A stretch of DNA of 64,000 nt, from positions 19,465 through 83,464 of the forward strand of contig REAW01000014.1 in assembly GCA_004293725.1 (NCBI GenBank), in the 5' to 3' direction. The stretch comes from Curvibacter sp. (GTDB lineage: Bacteria; Pseudomonadota; Gammaproteobacteria; Burkholderiales; Burkholderiaceae_C). Of this stretch, positions 53,069 to 60,732 are shown piece by piece. Made by a program: the position numbers and the translations under genes. The first letter of the stretch is position 1, and each line of letters starts with the position of its first letter. The notes under the pieces were generated by a model. That model worked only from the letters and a program-made list of their open reading frames with translations, was not told the origin of the DNA and searched no databases.

Positions 53069-54108
53069 ACGCCAACGTTGGTTTTGCGCTCGGGGCAGCG
53101 GCCCTGTTTGGTTTGAGTACGCCTTTGGCCAAGGTATTGCTGGACTCGGTTTCGCCGGTGCTGCTGGGAGGGCTGCTTTATTTGGGCAGTGGTATCGGAT
53201 TGATCATGGTACGGCTCTGGCGTGACCGTGGGTGGCAAGTTTCAGGCTTGCGTAAAGGGGAATGGCCATGGCTGGCAGGTGCGATCGCATTTGGCGGCGT
53301 GCTGGGGCCTGTGGCCTTAATGCTCGGGCTGCAACTTACCGCGGCATCCACGGCTTCCCTCTTGCTGAATCTTGAAGCCGTTTTGACAGCGGTGCTGGCG
53401 TGGGTCGCATTCAAGGAGAACGCAGATCGGCGGGTGGTGGCTGGCATGTTAGCCATTGTGACGAGCAGTGTGATCTTGTCATGGCCAGTAGAGGGCACAT
53501 CTCAGACGGGGTTGGGATGGGGCGCAGGTCTGATTGTGCTGGCCTGCCTATGTTGGGCGATTGACAACAATCTCACGCGCAAGGTATCCGCCTCCGATGC
53601 ATTGTTCATTGCCGGTAGCAAAGGTCTTGTGGCGGGCTGTGTGAACGTGACACTGGCCATGGGGTTGGGGGCAACCTGGCCAAGCTTTCCCACCATGCTG
53701 GGGACCATGACAGTAGGTTTGCTGGGCTATGGCATTAGCCTGGTGTTGTTTGTCCTCGCGCTGCGCGGGTTGGGCACCGCTCGCACCGGTGCTTATTTTT
53801 CGGTAGCTCCCTTTGTCGGTGCCTTGGTTTCGTTGTTGTGGCTGGGCGAATCGGTGGGCCCCGGGTTCTGGGTTGCCAGCGCTCTCATGGCTTTGGGCGT
53901 GTGGCTACACCTCACAGAGCGGCACGCGCACGAACACACCCATGAGCCCCTGGAGCACAGTCACGGCCACTTGCATGATGAGCATCACAAGCATGTTCAC
54001 GATTTCGAATGGAATGGACAGGAGCCCCATGTTCATGCGCACCAACACCAAGTGATTACCCATACGCATCCGCATTTTCCGGACATCCACCATCGGCATG
54101 TCCATTGA
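53065..54108 (+). CDS. DMT/EamA exporter with histidine-rich tail
   Basis: 347 residues: ten membrane segments in two EamA repeats (FGLSTPLAKVLLDSVSPVLLGGLLYL and CWAIDNNLTRKVSASD), followed by a cytoplasmic tail of about 65 residues with about two dozen histidines (HAHEHTHEPLEHSHGHLHDEHH and similar). Drug/metabolite transporters rarely carry such tails, so a metal exporter is likely. It is coupled to the CsoR/RcnR-type sensor. Split at ATG 53065 with the regulator stop. Confidence 0.8.
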   Translation: MNANVGFALGAAALFGLSTPLAKVLLDSVSPVLLGGLLYLGSGIGLIMVRLWRDRGWQVSGLRKGEWPWLAGAIAFGGVLGPVALMLGLQLTAASTASLLLNLEAVLTAVLAWVAFKENADRRVVAGMLAIVTSSVILSWPVEGTSQTGLGWGAGLIVLACLCWAIDNNLTRKVSASDALFIAGSKGLVAGCVNVTLAMGLGATWPSFPTMLGTMTVGLLGYGISLVLFVLALRGLGTARTGAYFSVAPFVGALVSLLWLGESVGPGFWVASALMALGVWLHLTERHAHEHTHEPLEHSHGHLHDEHHKHVHDFEWNGQEPHVHAHQHQVITHTHPHFPDIHHRHVH

Positions 54109-54422
54109 TGGACGTTGGCATGCTGAACCGCTCCGATGCATTCAAAAACAAGCATCAAATTTACGTCCAGCGCACATAAATCCCTCGCCACCAGCTATCT
54201 TTTCAATAGCAAACTCATCGAATGGCAAAGCTTGTTGACTTGGACCTGGTGCTGCCATTGGTGGGTGACAGGAATCAGGCAACAAAAATTGGCGTCAGTT
54301 ATCGGGTTCGATACAGACCATGTCCCGGTTTGCTTGGGAAGCTCCAATGCGTCCTCAACCTCAAGGTTATAGTTCCCCTGGCACTCCGGATTTTCGATTT
54401 GAAACCTATCTAAGGACGACGC
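54109..54422. other. intergenic stretch with one stem-loop repeat
   Basis: About 314 bases with several short open frames but no recognisable protein or good ribosome binding site until the LysE gene. It carries a GCTAT/ATAGC repeat at 54194-54210. It could contain remnants of a decayed gene; I see no decisive sign. Confidence 0.4.
54194..54210 (+). repeat. stem-loop repeat, GCTAT type
   Basis: GCTAT and ATAGC pair around CTTTTCA. The TGCG-type tail is not preserved. Confidence 0.45.
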
Positions 54423-55049
54423 ATGGAATCACTATCTGCCATCGCAACAGTAGCTGCAATCGCATGCGTCGGGATCATGAGCCCGGGGCCAGACTTTGTG
54501 GCCGTGACCTATGCCGCAGTTACAGGGTCACGCCGTAGCGCAGCTGCGGTCGCAATAGGCGTAGTTCTTGGAAATGTCCTATGGGCCGGCGCTGCGCTGC
54601 TAGGAGTGGGTGCCTTATTCGCATTGTTCCCATCGCTGTTTTTGGTGATCAAAACCATCGGGGCACTCTACCTGTTGTGGCTCGGCATTGGGTTGCTGCG
54701 CAATGCGAGAAAGGCGTTGCCGGACATTGTTGACGGGTCACCTACTGGGCCATTGTTCAAGAGCTTCTCCAAAGGACTGTCTACAACCATGGCAAATCCG
54801 AAAGCAGCAATTTACTACGCCTCAGCCCTGTCATCTGCTGCACCAGCTGATGCCGGATTTTTGCTTCTTAGTGGCATGGTTCTGTCTGTATTTGTCGTCG
54901 CCGCAATGTGGTTCACGATTGTGGTGACGGTGCTTTCGACGCCTAAGGCAGCTGCAGCGTTCAGGCGCTTTAAGGTCTATTTTGAGTCGTTCTTTGGCGC
55001 CCTGCTGGTTGGCTTTGGTATCCGGCAACTCATTTCGAGAGCGAACTGA
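54423..55049 (+). CDS. LysE/RhtB-family amino acid exporter
   Basis: 208 residues, six membrane segments. The N-terminal signature GIMSPGPDFVAVTYAAVTGSRRSAAAVAIG and the loop FSKGLSTTMANPKAAIYYASAL identify the LysE/RhtB translocators, which export amino acids or derivatives. CTAAGGACGACGC gives a good ribosome binding site. No local regulator adjacent. Confidence 0.9.
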   Translation: MESLSAIATVAAIACVGIMSPGPDFVAVTYAAVTGSRRSAAAVAIGVVLGNVLWAGAALLGVGALFALFPSLFLVIKTIGALYLLWLGIGLLRNARKALPDIVDGSPTGPLFKSFSKGLSTTMANPKAAIYYASALSSAAPADAGFLLLSGMVLSVFVVAAMWFTIVVTVLSTPKAAAAFRRFKVYFESFFGALLVGFGIRQLISRAN

Positions 55050-55216
55050 CGATGAACCAGAATGTCTGCATCACGGCAATCCAGACATCCTAGATTCCCC
55101 ATAAGGGACTGCAAACAGCTTGAAGTGTCTGAATCACCCTGAAGCCAGGCATGTCGCAGAGACACAAATAGCGAACTACAAATCGTTTTCCAGCGCAAAC
55201 CTAGTCTAAGCGACAA

Positions 55217-55233
55217 GCTATTTTTTCAATAGC
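55217..55233 (+). repeat. stem-loop repeat, GCTATT type
   Basis: GCTATT and AATAGC pair around five bases. On the minus strand it supplies the last codons of a short frame (55218-55340). Confidence 0.5.
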
Positions 55234-55340
55234 AGCCCCACCATCACCGCACCAACTACAGCAGCAGCAAACGACACCGGTGGCGCGCAGGCACCCATGG
55301 TCGGCCAACGCAATGAATGAAAATGTCGCGCCGTCGCCAT
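55218..55340 (-). CDS. possible 40-residue membrane micro-protein
   Basis: MATARHFHSLRWP then a hydrophobic end (VSFAAAVVGAVMVGLLLKK). It lies 38 bases after the 70-residue gene. The stem-loop repeat forms its C-terminus and stop. No family and no clear ribosome binding site; offered as a low-confidence candidate. Confidence 0.22.
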   Translation of the reverse strand: MATARHFHSLRWPTMGACAPPVSFAAAVVGAVMVGLLLKK

Positions 55341-55378
55341 CTGAATGCCTACGGGTGGGCTCTTTTCTTGAATAGAAA

Positions 55379-55591
55379 CTACACCCGCCCCAAGGCCTCC
55401 CGAATTCGCGCTATCGTGTCCTCCATTCGGGCCCTCGTGGATACCTCCAGCCCCAACTGACGCGCGATGTCGTTGACGATCGCGGCGTTTAGCGGAAGGC
55501 CGCCGGCGTCCACGGCTTTGATGAGCGCCGCAGCACGCAGCTCTGCAGACAGGGGCTTGCGCCGCCCCAACAGGAAATCGAGCCAATTCAT
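55379..55591 (-). CDS. small hypothetical protein, 70 residues
   Basis: MNWLDFLLGRRKPLSAELRAAALIKAVDAGG... ending TIARIREALGRV. Helical, amphipathic, charged; no membrane segment beyond the first residues. Codon use looks like that of coding DNA, and the frame upstream of this ATG contains a stem-loop repeat, so translation most likely starts here. Function unknown. Confidence 0.5.
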   Translation of the reverse strand: MNWLDFLLGRRKPLSAELRAAALIKAVDAGGLPLNAAIVNDIARQLGLEVSTRARMEDTIARIREALGRV

Positions 55592-55613
55592 GGCAGCGAG
55601 GATAACGCAAAAT

Positions 55614-55644
55614 GCTCCTGATTTAGGAGCTGTTTGCGCAATAT
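55614..55644 (+). repeat. stem-loop repeat, GCTCCT type with tail
   Basis: GCTCCTGATTTAGGAGC followed by TGTTTGCGCAATAT. The same stem (other strand) occurs inside the DUF748 gene at 33549-33565. It lies between the TetR gene and the 70-residue gene. Confidence 0.65.
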
Positions 55645-55670
55645 CCACGGTGTCTAGAGGCCAATTTGGC

Positions 55671-56297
55671 TTATAAACCGCAGCCACGCAGAATCAGCGA
55701 CACCACGTGCTCGGTGGCCCGCTCGAAATCCCTGGGAGAGAGGGCGTCCTGCTCCAGCACAGCGCAAATCTGTACATCGAAGTCCGCATAGGTCTGGGTA
55801 GCCGCCCAGATGGTGAAGAACAGGTGCATGCCATCCACCCGGGCCATGCGGCCCGCGTCACTCCAGGCTTGCACTACAGCGGCTTTTTCCAAGAGCAATT
55901 TGCGCAATTCCGTTGCCAGCAGGCCCTTCACTACCGGGGCGCCGTGCAGAAGTTCATTGGCAAACACCTTGGAGCCATCAGGCCGCTGGGCGGACAGTTC
56001 CATCTTGTCACGGATGTACTGGGCTAGCGCGGTTTTGGGGTCGGCATCTACCGTGATGCCATGTGTGGGGACCAGCCAATCGTTCAGGATACGGGCCAAT
56101 ACCTCGCGGTACAGCACCTCTTTGGAGCCAAAGTAATAGTGCAAGTTGGCTTTAGGTAGGCCACTGGCTTCTGCGATGGCAGCCATGGTGGCGCCACCAA
56201 AACCGGCCCGTGCAAACACTTTTTCGGCTGCGGAAAGTATCTGGGCCTCATTCGCTTGGCGAATGAGGCCCTTGTGCATATCGGCGACGTGGTTCAT
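55671..56297 (-). CDS. TetR regulator, RutR-like
   Basis: 208 residues: N-terminal HTH (GGATMAAIAEASGLPKANLHYYFGSKEVLY) and a C-terminal domain with KVFANELLHGAP and LFFTIWAATQTYADFDVQI, as in RutR/YcdC-type regulators of pyrimidine use. It is the last gene of the leftward ABC transporter operon, 16 bases after the binding protein. It probably controls that operon in response to a pyrimidine-like ligand. Confidence 0.82.
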   Translation of the reverse strand: MNHVADMHKGLIRQANEAQILSAAEKVFARAGFGGATMAAIAEASGLPKANLHYYFGSKEVLYREVLARILNDWLVPTHGITVDADPKTALAQYIRDKMELSAQRPDGSKVFANELLHGAPVVKGLLATELRKLLLEKAAVVQAWSDAGRMARVDGMHLFFTIWAATQTYADFDVQICAVLEQDALSPRDFERATEHVVSLILRGCGL

Positions 56298-56313
56298 GCC
56301 ACCGATTATTCAG

Positions 56314-57318
56314 TTACTTTTGAGCGGCTTCCCAGATGGCGTGGGAATACGCGGCCTTGCCCGGGTCTTTCTTGATAACAGGGTCGCTTCCACCTGCCAG
56401 CAGCACCTTGACGGTGCGCTCATATGCGGCCGGCTCCAAGTAGCCAATCTTCTTGGTGCCGGCGTTGGTGATGAGCTTGGCCACGTTTTCCATCTGGCGT
56501 TTTTGCACCTTCACGCTGGCGCTTCCAGAGGTATCAGCGGCCACCACGGCTTTGGCGGCAGCCTCAGGATCCTTCACCGCTGCGTCCCAGCCTTTGAGCG
56601 TGGCCTTCAAGAATTTACCCATCTTGGCGACAAAAGCGGGGTCTTTGAGGTTGGCTTCGAGCACATACAGGCCGTCTTCCAAGGTGGCTACGCCTTCCTT
56701 TTCATAGAAGAAGGTGACCAGGTCTTTTTCCTTCACACCCGCGTCTACCACTTGCCAGTATTCGTTGTAGATCATGGTGGAAATACAAGCGGCCTGGTTT
56801 TGCAGCAGCGGGTCGACGTTGAAGCCCTGCTTCAGGATCTTGATGTCGGAGTCGGTTTTCAGGCCGAGCTTGCCCATCCAGTTCAGGAAGGGATACTCGT
56901 TGCCGCCGTACCAAACGCCCAGGGTCTTGCCCTTGAAGTCTTTGGGGCTGGCGACACCACTGGCTTTTTTGCAGGTCAGCATCAGGCCGGACTGGTTGAA
57001 CACCTGGGCTACGTTGACCAAGGGCACACCGGCTTCACGGGCAGCCAGCGCGGAAGGCATCCAGTCCACCACGATGTCGGCTTGCTTGCCCGCAATCACC
57101 TGGGTGGGGGCAATGTCAGGGCCACCGGGTTTGATGGTGACGTCCAGGCCGGCCTCCTTGTAGAAGCCCTTGGCTGCGGCCATGTAGTAGCCGGCAAACT
57201 GGGCTTGTGGCACCCACTTGAGCTGCACGGTCACCTTGTCGGCAGCCTGCGCTGCAAATCCTGCAGCAGCCAGCGCGAGGGCCAGTAGGCTCTTGGCGCA
57301 TTGGGAAGAACGAATCAT
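56314..57318 (-). CDS. ABC transporter substrate-binding protein, NMT1/THI5 type
   Basis: 334 residues with a signal peptide (LLALALAAAGFAAQA). VTVQLKWVPQAQFAGYYMAAAKGFYKEAGLDVTIKPGGP is the signature of NMT1/THI5-like proteins, and this subgroup binds pyrimidine-type or thiamine-precursor ligands. With a RutR-like regulator next to it, a pyrimidine or related base is the best guess. Fourth gene of the operon. Confidence 0.85.
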   Translation of the reverse strand: MIRSSQCAKSLLALALAAAGFAAQAADKVTVQLKWVPQAQFAGYYMAAAKGFYKEAGLDVTIKPGGPDIAPTQVIAGKQADIVVDWMPSALAAREAGVPLVNVAQVFNQSGLMLTCKKASGVASPKDFKGKTLGVWYGGNEYPFLNWMGKLGLKTDSDIKILKQGFNVDPLLQNQAACISTMIYNEYWQVVDAGVKEKDLVTFFYEKEGVATLEDGLYVLEANLKDPAFVAKMGKFLKATLKGWDAAVKDPEAAAKAVVAADTSGSASVKVQKRQMENVAKLITNAGTKKIGYLEPAAYERTVKVLLAGGSDPVIKKDPGKAAYSHAIWEAAQK

Positions 57319-57372
57319 GGAAAGCTCCTTCTACGGGTTAATGAAAAAACGCAATACAGACCAAGCGCGGGC

Positions 57373-58236
57373 TCACCCTTCGCGCACTGAGGGATGCCAG
57401 AACGCCGCACGGCGCTCCAATGCAACTAGCAAGGCGTAGGCCACCGATCCGGTCACCGCCGCCACCACAATCGCGCCCCAGACCAGCGGCATGTTCATGC
57501 GCGCGGCCTCGGTGCTGATGCGAAAACCCAGGCCCGAGGTGGGCGAACCAAAAAACTCCGCCACGATGGCACCTATGAGCGCCAGAGTGGCATTCACCTT
57601 GAGGGCGCCAAAGATGAAAGGCAGCGCCGCAGGCAAGCGCAAGGCCAGCAGGGTGCGCGGGTAACTGGCGGCGTAGCTGTACATCAGCTCGCGCTCCAGT
57701 TTGCCTGCTGCCTGCAGGCCGGCCAGTGTGGACACCAACATGGGAAAGAAGGTCATGAGCACCACCACTGCAGCCTTGGAAGGCCAGTCAAACCCAAACC
57801 ACATGACCGCAATCGGCGCCACGCCGACCAAGGGAATGGCGCTGGTGAGTGAAGCCACAGGCAATAGGCCACGCTGCAAAAAAGGCATACGGTCAATCGC
57901 TACCGCTACACAGAAACCCAGGCCGCAACCGAGCGCCCAGCCAATCAACACGGCCTTGCCAACGGTTTGAACAAAGTCGCCCCAGAGTTTGGGCGCGTGA
58001 TCAAACAGGGAGCCGATCACCAGACTGGGGGCGGGGAGCAGTACACGCGGCACCTCCAGCGCGCGCACCAATAGCTCCCAGAACACCACCACCCACACAC
58101 CAAACAGCGCAGCGGTTGCCATGCCTACCCAGCGGCTGCCGTTGACGGCCGCCATGCGGTACACGCTGTAGCACGCGGCCGCAGCCAACAACACCATGCA
58201 GGGCCAGAACCATACCGAAGTCACACCCTCTGTCAT
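57373..58236 (-). CDS. ABC transporter permease (second)
   Basis: 287 residues, about six membrane segments, with the EAA loop region in ELMYSYAASYPRTLLALRLPAALPFIFGALKVNATLALIGAIVAEFFG, typical of NitT/TauT/SsuC-type permeases. ATGA overlap with the upstream permease. Forms a heterodimer with that partner. Confidence 0.88.
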   Translation of the reverse strand: MTEGVTSVWFWPCMVLLAAAACYSVYRMAAVNGSRWVGMATAALFGVWVVVFWELLVRALEVPRVLLPAPSLVIGSLFDHAPKLWGDFVQTVGKAVLIGWALGCGLGFCVAVAIDRMPFLQRGLLPVASLTSAIPLVGVAPIAVMWFGFDWPSKAAVVVLMTFFPMLVSTLAGLQAAGKLERELMYSYAASYPRTLLALRLPAALPFIFGALKVNATLALIGAIVAEFFGSPTSGLGFRISTEAARMNMPLVWGAIVVAAVTGSVAYALLVALERRAAFWHPSVREG

Positions 58237-59126
58237 ACGCCCCCCCGGCTGCGCAGAACCATGCGCTCAACCGCAGCCACGATGCCGGTGAGCGCCAAGC
58301 CCAACAGTGCAGACATGACCAGAGCAGACCAAATTTGGGTGGTCTGCCCGTAGTACGAACCCGTGAGCAGGCGCGCGCCCAGCCCGGCTTGTGCGCCGGT
58401 AGGCAGCTCGGCCACCATGGCACCCACCAAGCCCGCTGCCACGCCCACGCGCAGCGCGGGAAACAGAAAAGGCAAAGCAGCAGGCAAACGCAAGAGCCAT
58501 AACGACTGCCAACGGTTGGCAGCATAGGTGTGCATCATTTCGGTTTCAATCTTCTGCGGTGAGCGCAGGCCCTGCACCATGGCCACGGTCACCGGGAAGA
58601 AACAGAGGTACATGGCAATAAAGGCTTTGGGCGCAGTGCCAGCAAACCCGAGGCTGCCCAGCACCACCAGCACGATGGGCGCAATCGCCAACACCGGCAC
58701 GGTTTGCGAGGCAACGATCCACGGCAGCAATGCCTTGTCCAATGTGCGGCTGTGCACGATGAGCACCGACAACAAGAGCCCCAGCGCCGTACCCAGGCAG
58801 AAGCCCAGCAATGTGGACTGGCCGGTGACGATGACGTGGTAGATCAGGTTGCGGGGCGAGTCTACGGGCCAGCCGGTCAGGCTTTCATAGAGATCCAAGG
58901 CCACCTGGTGGGGTGCCGGCATGAGCGGGCGCTCCATGTGCATGGTGGCATCGAACAGCTCCATCTGCGTGTAACCGGCCTCCTCGTCCAACACACGCTC
59001 AATCGCACCTTGGGCGTTCAGGCCCCATGCTGCCCCGTACCAAGCGATCAGCACAGCCAGCAGCACGACAAAGACTGGCAACCAGTCGTGCACGAGGCGT
59101 TGGGTGAGTGATTTAGTGGTGGCCAT
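58233..59126 (-). CDS. ABC transporter permease (first)
   Basis: About 297 residues with the EAA loop in EMMHTYAANRWQSLWLLRLPAALPFLFPALRVGVAAGLVGAMVAE. An N-terminal periplasmic loop (EEAGYTQMELFDATMHMER) precedes the core. The ATG at 59126 overlaps the end of the ATPase gene by 14 bases; the longer frame upstream is unlikely. Confidence 0.88.
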   Translation of the reverse strand: MATTKSLTQRLVHDWLPVFVVLLAVLIAWYGAAWGLNAQGAIERVLDEEAGYTQMELFDATMHMERPLMPAPHQVALDLYESLTGWPVDSPRNLIYHVIVTGQSTLLGFCLGTALGLLLSVLIVHSRTLDKALLPWIVASQTVPVLAIAPIVLVVLGSLGFAGTAPKAFIAMYLCFFPVTVAMVQGLRSPQKIETEMMHTYAANRWQSLWLLRLPAALPFLFPALRVGVAAGLVGAMVAELPTGAQAGLGARLLTGSYYGQTTQIWSALVMSALLGLALTGIVAAVERMVLRSRGGV

Positions 59127-59940
59127 CAGCGAGTGCCTCACGCACTTCATGGGCCAACTCCATGAAGGCAGGGGTATCGCGCAGGCCCAGGTGGCGCGCA
59201 TCGGGCAGCGGCGATTGGATCACTTTGACAATGCGCCCAGGACGCGGGGACATGACCACAATCTTGGTAGACAAGTACACCGCCTCGGCAATGCTGTGCG
59301 TTACAAACACCACGGTGCGGCGTTCGCGTTGCCAGAGCTGCTGCAACTGTTCGTTGAGGCGGTCGCGGGTGATTTCGTCGAGTGCCCCAAAGGGCTCATC
59401 CATCATCAAAATCTTGGGCTCAAACGAGAGCGCACGCGCAATCGACACGCGCTGCTGCATGCCGCCCGAGAGCTGCCAAGGGTATTTGCCTTCGAAGCCC
59501 TTGAGACCTACGCGCTCCAGGTGTTCCATGGCAATGCGCTTTGCGTCTGCCTTGGCTTTTCCCTGGATTTGCAGTGGCAGGGTTACGTTGGCCAGCACAT
59601 TGCGCCATGGGAACAAGGCGGGGGCTTGGAACACATATCCATAAGAGCGGGCCAAGCGCGCCGAATGCGGGCTTACGCCGTTGACCAGCACTTCACCCGC
59701 GCTGATCGGCTCCAGGTCTGCAATGACACGCATCAGGGTGGTTTTTCCACAGCCGGAAGGGCCAATCAACGAAACAAACTCGCCTTCATGAAAGTCCAGA
59801 CAGATATCGCTGAGCGCGTGCACAGGGGTATCGGCCGTTTGATACACCACACTGGCATTGCGTACTTCCACGGCTTTTCGCCCTGGTACGCCAGCGGTGG
59901 GGGGGGCAAGCTGCCCGTTCAGTGCTTCGGAATGGTTCAT
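59113..59940 (-). CDS. ABC transporter ATPase, NitT/TauT family
   Basis: 275 residues: Walker A GPSGCGKTT, signature LSGGMQQRVSIARA, Walker B ILMMDEPFGALD, H-loop VTHSI. First gene of the leftward five-gene operon (ATPase, two permeases, binding protein, TetR). Energises import of the ligand bound by the NMT1/THI5-type protein. Confidence 0.92.
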   Translation of the reverse strand: MNHSEALNGQLAPPTAGVPGRKAVEVRNASVVYQTADTPVHALSDICLDFHEGEFVSLIGPSGCGKTTLMRVIADLEPISAGEVLVNGVSPHSARLARSYGYVFQAPALFPWRNVLANVTLPLQIQGKAKADAKRIAMEHLERVGLKGFEGKYPWQLSGGMQQRVSIARALSFEPKILMMDEPFGALDEITRDRLNEQLQQLWQRERRTVVFVTHSIAEAVYLSTKIVVMSPRPGRIVKVIQSPLPDARHLGLRDTPAFMELAHEVREALADGHH

Positions 59941-60096
59941 TGACGCTCAGTGCTTGGGTCATGGCCGCACCAAAATGGAACACGGCCACCAGTTCAACGC
60001 TCACAACCTAACCAATTGGTCAAGTTACGGATCAATACTAGCGAGTTCCGTGCCAATCACACCACTGGGGTTTGTACGGGGGCCGCGTGCGCTGCT

Positions 60097-60732
60097 CTAG
60101 GGCTGTGGTTTCACAATAGGCTGCAAGCGGCCTAGTTTGTGCGCCAGCTCGATGGCCGAGCTGACGCCCATTTTTTCAAAGAGATTGGCGCGGTGGAACT
60201 CCACCGTGCGCGGTGTAATGCCGAGATGTTCCGCAATGTTCTTGTTGTAGTGGCCCAGCACCAGTTGGTCAAGCACCTCGCGTTCGCGCGGGCTCAGGGT
60301 GGCCAACGCGTAACGCAGCCGGTGGGCTTCCTGATTGGCATCGCCATCGGCGGCAGCGGCGGCCAAGGCTTGCTCCACACGGTCTACCAGCACGTTGTCT
60401 TGAAACGGTTTTTCCAGAAAGTCCCAAGCACCATTTTTGACAGCGGCCACGGCCATTCCCACATCCCCATTGCCGGTTAAAAACAACACGGGCCAGGGGC
60501 AGGCATGTACCTTCAGTTGTTCAAACACCTGTAGCCCGGTCATCGGGGCCATGCGGATGTCCAGCAACACTGCAGCCTGTGCCCATTGACCCTGGAGGGC
60601 CTCCACTGCTTTCAGAAACGGCACGCCACTATCCCAGGTGGCTACCGCGTGTCCGCGCGAATCGAACAGCCATGCCAAGCCTTCCCGCATATCCGGGTCG
60701 TCGTCAATGATGTGTATGGCTGCGGTACTCAT
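60097..60732 (-). CDS. response regulator, FixJ/DctR type
   Basis: 211 residues. The receiver domain has acidic pocket IDDDPD, phosphoacceptor region LLDIRM and FLEKPF with the conserved Lys; the LuxR-type HTH is LSPREREVLDQLVLGHYNKNIAEHLGITPRTVEFHRANLFEKM. The start overlaps the kinase stop as ATGA, so they form one unit. Likely activates a transport operon, as DctR does for dicarboxylate uptake. Confidence 0.9.
   Translation of the reverse strand: MSTAAIHIIDDDPDMREGLAWLFDSRGHAVATWDSGVPFLKAVEALQGQWAQAAVLLDIRMAPMTGLQVFEQLKVHACPWPVLFLTGNGDVGMAVAAVKNGAWDFLEKPFQDNVLVDRVEQALAAAAADGDANQEAHRLRYALATLSPREREVLDQLVLGHYNKNIAEHLGITPRTVEFHRANLFEKMGVSSAIELAHKLGRLQPIVKPQP

Noticed and set aside
54222..54413. 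63-codon frame before the LysE gene
   Set aside because: No recognisable family or ribosome binding site; product does not resemble any known fold.
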